From assembly GCA_030634615.1 (NCBI GenBank), contig DAOWAL010000017.1:1-13955 (forward strand): a stretch of 13,955 bases of DNA. The letters run 5' to 3'. Numbering within the stretch: the first letter of the stretch is position 1; every line of letters starts with the position of its first letter. The translations under genes were made by a program, and so were the position numbers. Below the pieces are notes generated by a model. That model saw only the letters and a program-made list of their open reading frames with translations, did not search any database and was not told where the DNA came from. This DNA is from Candidatus Aenigmatarchaeota archaeon (GTDB taxonomy: Archaea; Aenigmatarchaeota; Aenigmatarchaeia; QMZP01; QMZT01). Below, piece after piece: positions 1-5,870 of this stretch.

Positions 1-486
1 ATATTCATCAAAGAGTTCTGAGAATTCAAGATACGATGCGGTAACGCCTATTGACCCTGTCATTGTAAGAGGATCCGCCATAACATGATCACATGCAGAC
101 GCAATCCAGTATGCTCCGCTTGCCGCAACATCAGCCATCCAACACACAGTTGGTTTTTCCATTTCCTTAACAGCGTGGGCAATTTCACGGGAAGCTACGA
201 CTGACCCACCTGGTGAATTTATCATAAATATTGCGCCCTTTATTGAAGGGTCTTCTTCTACTTTGTCTATCATTGAAAATATATCATTTGGTATAACACT
301 CTCGGTAAGAAGCTGAGGACTTGATGAAATTGTCCCGCTCATTTGTATAACTGCAATCTTGTTTCCAAAGCTGACTCCTGAAGAAAGAAGTGAAAACGCG
401 AGTACAACTAAAATGATGATAATACCACTAAATAGTCCAATTATAAATTTCCAGTTATCATTTTTTCTCTTTTTGGAAAATGTCAT
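1..486 (-). CDS. sppA: Signal peptide peptidase SppA, S49 family (partial, C-terminus beyond window)
   Basis: This is a membrane-anchored serine protease of the S49/SppA family, which degrades leftover signal peptides and other membrane peptides. The window holds its first 162 residues; the reading frame is open to base 1. A basic N-terminus (residues 5-9) is followed by one hydrophobic segment at about residues 14-35. The ClpP-like fold then shows INSPGGSVVAS (89-99), the nucleophile motif ASGAYWIA (122-129, likely Ser123) and GSIGV (144-148). In the Bacillus enzyme the general-base lysine lies about 50 residues after the serine, so here it would fall just outside the window. The ATG follows the purB TGA after four bases, so it is probably the last gene, or a late one, in the purE-M-C-B unit. 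No clear SD site precedes it. It has no known purine role; I take co-transcription as genomic packing. Confidence 0.93.
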   Translation of the reverse strand, partial: MTFSKKRKNDNWKFIIGLFSGIIIILVVLAFSLLSSGVSFGNKIAVIQMSGTISSSPQLLTESVIPNDIFSMIDKVEEDPSIKGAIFMINSPGGSVVASREIAHAVKEMEKPTVCWMADVAASGAYWIASACDHVMADPLTMTGSIGVTASYLEFSELFDEY

Positions 487-490
487 AGTA

Positions 491-1831
491 TCATTTATCG
501 CCGACTAGCTTAAGAACATTATCAACCTGCTGAATTGCTGTTCCTATGTAGTTTTTGGGGTCGAGATAATGATCGATTTCCTTTTCGGTGAAGTTCTTGG
601 CAACTGTCGGATTTTTGAGAAGAACGCTCTTTAATGAGATATTCTTTTTGTATGATTCCATTGCAGATATCCTAAGAATTTCATGTGCATCCTGTCTGCC
701 AATTCCTTTTTTGACAAGACCTATCATGAAATGTTCGCTCATTACAAGACCGTTTGTCAGGTTAAGATTTTTTTCAATATTTTCCGGGTGAAGTTCTATG
801 CTTTCAAGTATTGACGTAATTCTTCTGAGCATGAAATCCAGTATCATGAAGCTCTCAGGGAATATTATCCTTTCGCTTGCAGAGTTTGTCAAATCACGCT
901 CGTGTTCAAGAGGATTGTTGTCAAGCGCAACTGAAACATGGGATTTTAGAATTCTTGCAAGTGAACACACGTTCTCGGATTTCCATGGGTTTCTTTTATG
1001 AGGCATTGTCGAACTTCCAACCTGCTTTTTACCGAATTTTTCCATGACCTCGGCAATTTCAGTTCTCTGCAAATTTCTTATTTCTTTGGCTATCTTGTCA
1101 AGTGTTGAACCGATTAAAGCAATAACAAAGATGAGCTCTGCATGCCTGTCTCTTTGTATTACCTGGGTTGATACCATGACCGGTTTAAGACCTAAATCTT
1201 TCATAACAATTTTCTGAAGCTTTTCCGCGTTTTTGCCAAACGTTGCCTGTGTTCCAACTGCTCCGGTCATTTTGCCGACAACTATTCTTTCCTTTACCTG
1301 TGATAATCTTTCAAGCCCTCTTTCTATTTCACAAAGCCAGTTTGCAAACTTTAATCCGTATGTTGTTGGAACAGCATGCTGACCATGTGTTCTTCCGATG
1401 CACACGACTTTTTTGTATTTTTTGGTAAGTGTTATCAGAACTTTTTTGAATGCTTTGAGGTCTTTTTCTACAATTTCACTTGCATCCCTTAGCTGGAGTG
1501 ATAGTGCAGTATCTTCAATATCGTAGGAAGTTGAACCGTAATGGACATATTTACCAGAATCACCCGTAACTTCTGTCAAAGCTTTTACCATGGCCATTAA
1601 ATCATGATGTATTTGCTCTTCTATTTCTTTCACTCTTTTTACTTTAACATCATTTGTGTTTGCTTTTTTGGAAATTTCATCTGCAGCTTTCTTAGGTATG
1701 TTTCCAAGCTTTGCATGTGCTTTCGCAAGCGATGCTTCGACCTTAAGCCAGCTGTCAAGCTTTGCTTCCTCGTCAAATACTTTTTTCATTTCGTCTGAAT
1801 AATACCGGTATTCTATTGGATGTATTGCCAT
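491..1831 (-). CDS. purB: Adenylosuccinate lyase
   Basis: Cytosolic lyase of the fumarase/aspartase superfamily. It releases fumarate from SAICAR to give AICAR and from adenylosuccinate to give AMP, so it serves both the IMP pathway and the AMP branch. The 446 residues are a normal full length. Visible motifs are VHYGSTSYDIEDTA (96-109), GRTHGQHAVPTT (146-157, with catalytic-type His149) and the superfamily signature loop GSSTMPHKRNP (272-282), which carries the catalytic serine. The start is the only reasonable ATG. It lies four bases after the purC stop, with a GGGAG sequence just upstream inside the purC end. It is the fourth gene of the purE-purM-purC-purB series, and sppA follows after four bases. 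Nothing looks broken. Identity is very secure. Confidence 0.97.
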   Translation of the reverse strand: MAIHPIEYRYYSDEMKKVFDEEAKLDSWLKVEASLAKAHAKLGNIPKKAADEISKKANTNDVKVKRVKEIEEQIHHDLMAMVKALTEVTGDSGKYVHYGSTSYDIEDTALSLQLRDASEIVEKDLKAFKKVLITLTKKYKKVVCIGRTHGQHAVPTTYGLKFANWLCEIERGLERLSQVKERIVVGKMTGAVGTQATFGKNAEKLQKIVMKDLGLKPVMVSTQVIQRDRHAELIFVIALIGSTLDKIAKEIRNLQRTEIAEVMEKFGKKQVGSSTMPHKRNPWKSENVCSLARILKSHVSVALDNNPLEHERDLTNSASERIIFPESFMILDFMLRRITSILESIELHPENIEKNLNLTNGLVMSEHFMIGLVKKGIGRQDAHEILRISAMESYKKNISLKSVLLKNPTVAKNFTEKEIDHYLDPKNYIGTAIQQVDNVLKLVGDK

Positions 1832-1835
1832 AATA

Positions 1836-2813
1836 TCAACTCCCTAAATATCCTTTTGATTTTAAATTTTCAGCTATTCTTTCAATTACAGGTTTATTAT
1901 CAACATTGAATTTTTCTCCTGTTATTATTTCATATGCTCTTATGTATCTTTTAGCGGCTTCTGCCCTAACCTCGTCAGTAAGCGCTGGAACTTCCCCGTC
2001 ACCGGTAAAGCCTTGTTTTGCAAGCCATACCCTGACATATTCCTTGTCAAGTTTTCTTTGCTCCTCACCTTTATCGAAAAGCTCCTGATAAGTATCTGCA
2101 AACCAGAATCTGGATGAATCCGGTGTATGTATCTCGTCCATTAAAACAAGCTCGCCGTCAATAAGACCAAATTCGTATTTTGTATCTACAAGTATGAGTC
2201 CCTGTTTTGCAACTGTTTTTTGACCAAGTTCAAAAAGCCTGAAACTCACTTCAATCATCTTGTCCATGAACTCTCTCGAAACAAGACCTTGTTTAACAAT
2301 TTCATCAGGTGAAATATTTTTATCATGTTCTCCTTTCGTATGATCACCTTTTGTTGTCGGTGTTATGATTGGCTTGTCAAACTTCTGGTCTTTCTTAAGT
2401 CCTTCCGGAAGTTTGTTCCCGCATAAATTTCTAACACCGTTTGAATAATTATACCATGCAGATGTTTTGGTAACACCTGTTATGTATCCTCTCACAACAA
2501 TTTCAACAGGAAGAGGCTGACACTCCCTGACAACCATGACATTTTGATCTGGCAAATCTTCCATGTGATTTTTTACAACATCACGTGTGTGGTTAAACCA
2601 GTAATAAGCAAGCTGATTAAGTACCTGCCCTTTGAAAGGGATTGTACCAAGCACACGGTCAAAAGCAGAAATCCTGTCAGTCACTATTATGAATCTCTTA
2701 TCATTTTGAGTGTAATTGTCTCTGACCTTACCCTCATATTTTTTCCCGAGTTCCGGAAAATCGGTTTTTTCTAAAGTGTTTTTTAACTGACTTGCTATGA
2801 CATAATCATCCAT
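1836..2813 (-). CDS. purC: SAICAR synthase, long (~325 aa) form
   Basis: Phosphoribosylaminoimidazole-succinocarboxamide synthase, which joins aspartate to CAIR using ATP. Family motifs are GKVRD (28-32, nucleotide loop), the first signature LPVEIVVRGYITG (101-113), the second signature LVDTKYEFG (209-217) and DEIHTPDSSRFW (226-237). At 325 residues it belongs to the long form seen in yeast Ade1 and several bacterial groups. It has an N-terminal extension, an insertion around 120-165 and a C-terminal extension, whereas many archaeal and Bacillus-type enzymes have about 235-245. I chose the ATG at 2811-2813 over the in-frame TTG one codon upstream because a strong GGGGTGA lies six bases before the ATG. 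It overlaps the purM end by eight bases, suggesting translational coupling. Function is secure; the long form is unusual for an archaeal purine operon. Confidence 0.96.
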   Translation of the reverse strand: MDDYVIASQLKNTLEKTDFPELGKKYEGKVRDNYTQNDKRFIIVTDRISAFDRVLGTIPFKGQVLNQLAYYWFNHTRDVVKNHMEDLPDQNVMVVRECQPLPVEIVVRGYITGVTKTSAWYNYSNGVRNLCGNKLPEGLKKDQKFDKPIITPTTKGDHTKGEHDKNISPDEIVKQGLVSREFMDKMIEVSFRLFELGQKTVAKQGLILVDTKYEFGLIDGELVLMDEIHTPDSSRFWFADTYQELFDKGEEQRKLDKEYVRVWLAKQGFTGDGEVPALTDEVRAEAAKRYIRAYEIITGEKFNVDNKPVIERIAENLKSKGYLGS

Positions 2814-3828
2814 CAAACTTCACCCCATTTCCTTTGACAACTTTTCCTATAACAGAAGCATCTATACCAAATGTTTCCATTTTAACTATTATATTATCAG
2901 CATGTTTTTCTGGTACCATTAGTACCATACCAACACCCATATTGAATGTTCTCCACATATCATCTTCAGGAACATTTCCTTCTTTTTCTATAAGTCTGAA
3001 AATCGGAAGAACTGAAATTTTTGCTTTGTTTATCTCAACACCAAGTCCTTTTGGAATTATCCTTGGTATGTTTTCAATAAGCCCGCCACCGGTTATGTGG
3101 GCAATTCCATGAATATCAAATTCCTTTCTGACTTCTTTTACTTCATTGACATAAGCTTTGTGCGGAACAAGTAATGCTTCACCAATACTCATTCCCAGTT
3201 CATCAATGAAATCCGTTACTTTGTATTTCGGAAACAGTGTTTTTCTTGCAAGAGAAAATCCGTTTGTATGAAGTCCGCTTGACGGAAGCGATATCAAAAC
3301 ATCGTTTTCTTCTATCCTTGAACCGTCAACGATTTTTTCTTTGCTGACAATTCCTGTTATACATCCAACAATATCATGTTCACCTTTGGAATACACACCA
3401 GGCATTTCAGCGGTTTCTCCGCCAACAATCGGTATGCCAAGTTCTGAACATGCCTCTGCCATACCTCCAACGATTTTTTCTATAACTTCTGGACTTAGTT
3501 TTTCTGTTGCAACATAATCAAGAAAATAAAACGGTTCTGCGCCAATTGCCAAAATATCGTTTGCGCAATGATTGACAATGTCTTTACCAAGGCTGTCCCA
3601 TTTACCCATTACAGCAGCAACCTTTGTTTTTGTACCAACACCATCAATGCTTGAAACCAAAATTGGATCTTTCGTGTTTATTATTTTGTCTGCACTTATT
3701 GCACCGCCAAAGCTACCTATGCCTAATAAAACGTCCTTGGTGAGTGTTTTTTTTACATGAGCCTTTATCTTACTAAAAGACTTGTTTCCGGCGTCTATGT
3801 CAACACCAGCGTCTTTGTACGTTACCAT
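2806..3828 (-). CDS. purM: AIR synthetase (FGAM cyclo-ligase)
   Basis: Phosphoribosylformylglycinamidine cyclo-ligase, which closes the imidazole ring of FGAM to form AIR with ATP hydrolysis. The 340-residue protein matches the usual length. Conserved stretches run in order: SSIDGVGTK (59-67), NHCANDILAIGAEP (86-99), GGETAEMPG (136-144), SSGLHTNGFSLAR (183-195), HITGGG (244-249) and TFNMGVGM (294-301). The ATG abuts the purE stop directly (TGA then ATG), and a GGTGA sits inside the last two purE codons at SD distance, so the two are probably translationally coupled. The 3' end overlaps purC by eight bases. No missing catalytic segment is visible. Its product AIR is the substrate of the PurE encoded immediately upstream, so PurM and PurE catalyse consecutive steps. 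Confidence 0.97.
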   Translation of the reverse strand: MVTYKDAGVDIDAGNKSFSKIKAHVKKTLTKDVLLGIGSFGGAISADKIINTKDPILVSSIDGVGTKTKVAAVMGKWDSLGKDIVNHCANDILAIGAEPFYFLDYVATEKLSPEVIEKIVGGMAEACSELGIPIVGGETAEMPGVYSKGEHDIVGCITGIVSKEKIVDGSRIEENDVLISLPSSGLHTNGFSLARKTLFPKYKVTDFIDELGMSIGEALLVPHKAYVNEVKEVRKEFDIHGIAHITGGGLIENIPRIIPKGLGVEINKAKISVLPIFRLIEKEGNVPEDDMWRTFNMGVGMVLMVPEKHADNIIVKMETFGIDASVIGKVVKGNGVKFDG

Positions 3829-4218
3829 TCATTCACCTTTGATCTTTAGGATCCTCATAGCCAGATGGGCAGCATTTTTCGCATTATCTATACCAACTGT
3901 TGCAACCGGAACGCCTGAAGGCATCTGCATCATTGAAAGCAGTGCATCAAGTCCGCTGAATTTCACATCAACAGGTACGCCTATCACAGGCTTATCCGTG
4001 TGTGATGCAACAAAACCTGGAAGTGCCGCAGAAAGACCTGCTATTGCTATCATGACATCGGCATCACTGTGTTTGACGAGTTTTTCAGTTCCCACAGAAT
4101 CACGATGCGCAGATGAAATGTGCAGTTCAAATGGTATTTTGTTGTCTTTGAAAACGTCTTCTGCTGCTCTTGCAATGTGCATATCGGATTCGCTACCACA
4201 TATTATTAGAACTTTCAT
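3829..4218 (-). CDS. purE: PurE-type AIR carboxylase / N5-CAIR mutase, short form
   Basis: PurE-family protein that produces CAIR. Class I enzymes move CO2 from N5-CAIR made by PurK; class II enzymes add CO2 to AIR directly. Visible motifs are GSESD (8-12, phosphate loop), SSAHRD (35-40, with conserved His38) and VPVDVKFSGLDALLSMMQMP (81-100), the last resembling class I. Two features are odd. The loop that reads AGGAAHLPG in the E. coli class I enzyme reads AGLSAALPG here (60-68), so the conserved His is Ala65. The protein also stops at 129 residues, before the C-terminal helix that usually takes the family to about 155-165. The stop abuts the purM start, so there is no hidden tail in this frame. 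It is the first gene of its unit and has its own TATA element. Family membership is secure; class and exact reaction are open, and no PurK is in the window. Confidence 0.92.
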   Translation of the reverse strand: MKVLIICGSESDMHIARAAEDVFKDNKIPFELHISSAHRDSVGTEKLVKHSDADVMIAIAGLSAALPGFVASHTDKPVIGVPVDVKFSGLDALLSMMQMPSGVPVATVGIDNAKNAAHLAMRILKIKGE

Positions 4219-4222
4219 ATCT

Positions 4223-4259
4223 ATTCTTACGAAAGTTGTTTTATAAATTTACTAAGAAT
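4223..4259. repeat. 7-bp inverted repeat bracketing the purE TATA box (candidate operator)
   Basis: ATTCTTA at 4223-4229 and its exact reverse complement TAAGAAT at 4253-4259 flank the purE TATA element with a 23-base spacer, giving 30 bases between arm centres, about three helical turns. One arm would lie just upstream of the expected transcription start and the other upstream of the TATA/BRE region. This suits a dimeric repressor that blocks the pre-initiation complex. I did not see the same arms at the other promoters in the window. Regulatory function is inferred. Confidence 0.4.
4240..4247 (-). promoter_or_regulatory. TATA box of the purE-M-C-B unit (leaderless)
   Basis: On the minus strand TTTATAAA starts 29 bases before the purE ATG, inside AAATTTATAAAAC. 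Archaeal transcription usually begins about 25 bases after the TATA centre, which places the start at or next to the ATG. No SD site lies in the short interval, in agreement with a leaderless mRNA. The same octamer at the same 29-base distance precedes the cyclo-ligase gene. Confidence 0.65.
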
Positions 4260-4260
4260 G

Positions 4261-5103
4261 CTACGCCAAACTAACTATTATTGCACCAATCAGTATAACG
4301 ATTGTGCCTGCGAGTATTCTTACCACTGCTTTTCTGCCACTAATTTCCTTAAAGTAGAAAAGACCCCATAAAACACCAATCACAACAGATAACTGGGTCA
4401 GTGGACCGGACTTTGCAATACCGAAAAACTGTACAACATATATACCGAGCAGGTTTGCAATTCCCCATATAATTCCACCGAGCAAACCGTTTTTAAGCTG
4501 AAGTTCCCGTGGAACTTTCCTGTTCAAAAGAAATATGACCAAACTTGTAATGAATATGCCAACCGACATCTGGAAATAGTATTCCCATGCTGGAAATCCA
4601 GAGAGTTTGAACGGGACAAACTGTGTCCCGAAGAAAAGGGCTGTCCCAATCGCAAGCAGAATGCCGGTGATTAATGCCGGTCCTTTTGTTTTTTCCGTCT
4701 TTGTTATTAAAACTGCACCAGCCAAAACGGCGAGAGTGCCCAATAGTCCCATCATTATTCCGATTCCTGTAATTTCAGAGAAGAGCAAAACGCCCCAGAA
4801 ATATGCGACGAGCATGCTTGATATCCAGATAGGATAAGCTCTTGATATGCCGATCTTTTTTATGGCAAGAAGAGAGAGAAAATTCCCAACTGCCCACATG
4901 GCACCCGAAGCAATGCCAAAAACTGTAATTGTAAAACCCAGATTAAACACAAATGAAAGAATAATAGTTACAAGCATTATGCCGGAACACATTAGAAACT
5001 GCGAGTACGGAACATCAGCCTTCATTTTTTTGAAAGGGACTATATAACTTCCCCATAATATTACTGCCCCGAGAAGATAGACGTAGGCAATAAAATCAAT
5101 CAT
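4261..5103 (-). CDS. Membrane transporter, DMT superfamily, GRP/TMEM144-like
   Basis: Integral membrane protein of about 280 residues with roughly ten hydrophobic helices and short loops. It looks like the glucose/ribose-porter (GRP, TMEM144-like) branch of the drug/metabolite transporter superfamily. It has an internal duplication of two five-helix halves: WGSYIVPFKK near residue 20 matches FGTQFVPFKL near 160, and each half ends in a segment with WG(V/L) followed by a short loop and GTLAVLAGAVLI or GTIVILIGAIIV. I prefer the ATG at 5101-5103, five bases after the purQ stop, because the GTGA at that stop can serve as its SD. A GTG at 5110-5112 would add three residues and overlap purQ. It is co-oriented and tightly packed behind purS-purL-purQ, so a purine-, nucleoside- or ribose-related substrate is conceivable, but the sequence does not show the substrate or direction of transport. 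Confidence 0.85.
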   Translation of the reverse strand: MIDFIAYVYLLGAVILWGSYIVPFKKMKADVPYSQFLMCSGIMLVTIILSFVFNLGFTITVFGIASGAMWAVGNFLSLLAIKKIGISRAYPIWISSMLVAYFWGVLLFSEITGIGIMMGLLGTLAVLAGAVLITKTEKTKGPALITGILLAIGTALFFGTQFVPFKLSGFPAWEYYFQMSVGIFITSLVIFLLNRKVPRELQLKNGLLGGIIWGIANLLGIYVVQFFGIAKSGPLTQLSVVIGVLWGLFYFKEISGRKAVVRILAGTIVILIGAIIVSLA

Positions 5104-5108
5104 AAAAA

Positions 5109-5861
5109 TCACAGCTTTTTCTTGGCGTAGTCAACAGCTCCCTTAAACAACTGAAGACCATCACCCTCCTCGTTCATATCCTTCATTCTTGTCCAGAATG
5201 GATGCATGTATTTTGAGAAATATTTTTCCGGGTGCGGCATCATTCCAAAGACATTACCCTGAGAATTACATATACCTGCAATATCATTGATAGAACCATT
5301 TGGGTTCTGTGAATACCTGAAAACAATCTGGCCATTATCTTCCAGCTTTTGTATTATTTCCGGAGTGGCTACAAACTTTCCTTCACCGTGGTTTATAGGA
5401 ACAAACATTTCATCCCTAAGGTTTTTTGTAAATACGCATTTGTTTCCTGAGGCATGTTTTAGCTCGACCCATTTATCGATGAAATATCCAGAATCATTTG
5501 AAGTAAGCGTGCATTCCTGGACACCAATCCCCCCGATTGCGGGCAAAAGCCCTGCCTTTGTGATTGCCTGAAAACCATTACATACGCCTATTACAAGCTT
5601 ACCCGAGTCTATGAATTTTGTAAGATCTTTCCAGATTTTATATTTGAGAATGTTTGCAAGTATCTTACCTGCAGAAACATCATCACCATGAGCAAAACCG
5701 CCGGGAAAAACAAGTATCTGATAATCTTCAAGTGATTTTTTTCTGCTGACAATATCATTAACATGAACAATATCAACTTCTGATCCGGAGAGTTTGAATG
5801 AGTGTATCATTTCCTCTTCTGCATTTGTTCCTTCAACCCTTAATACGAGTGTTTTCACCAT
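5109..5861 (-). CDS. purQ: FGAM synthase glutaminase subunit
   Basis: Class I glutamine amidotransferase subunit of phosphoribosylformylglycinamidine synthase. It hydrolyses glutamine and passes ammonia to PurL. The triad is visible: Cys94 in GVCNGFQ (92-98) and His210/Glu212 in MMPHPE (207-212). The oxyanion-type segment FPGGFAHGDDVSAG (52-65) and NHGEGKF (157-163) are also characteristic. The frame stays open upstream to an ATG at 5912, but that would put 17 extra residues inside purL. The ATG at 5859-5861 is preceded by GGTGA at 5866-5870, giving a 250-residue protein that begins MVKTLVLRVEGTN, a normal start for the family. It sits four bases after the purL stop, and the transporter follows. 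PurQ works in a complex with PurL and PurS, whose genes directly precede it. Confidence 0.96.
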   Translation of the reverse strand: MVKTLVLRVEGTNAEEEMIHSFKLSGSEVDIVHVNDIVSRKKSLEDYQILVFPGGFAHGDDVSAGKILANILKYKIWKDLTKFIDSGKLVIGVCNGFQAITKAGLLPAIGGIGVQECTLTSNDSGYFIDKWVELKHASGNKCVFTKNLRDEMFVPINHGEGKFVATPEIIQKLEDNGQIVFRYSQNPNGSINDIAGICNSQGNVFGMMPHPEKYFSKYMHPFWTRMKDMNEEGDGLQLFKGAVDYAKKKL

Positions 5862-5865
5862 ACTT

Positions 5866-5870
5866 TCACC
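5866..5870 (-). promoter_or_regulatory. SD site that fixes the purQ start and overlaps the purL stop
   Basis: GGTGA on the minus strand lies four bases before the ATG at 5861. Its TGA is the purL stop codon itself, so a ribosome finishing purL terminates on the purQ SD. This supports translational coupling and rejects the longer purQ reading that starts at 5912. Confidence 0.7.

Noticed and set aside
3782..4246. 154-codon plus-strand open frame opposite purE
   Set aside because: It is antisense to the purE and purM coding sequence, has no recognisable motif, and lies over the purE promoter. It is best explained as a shadow of purE codon use.
4219..4260. Bacterial -10/-35 promoter or purine riboswitch upstream of purE
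   Set aside because: No TTGACA-like -35 lies at a fitting distance, and the 42-base gap is too short for a purine riboswitch. A TATA box at -29 explains the sequence better.
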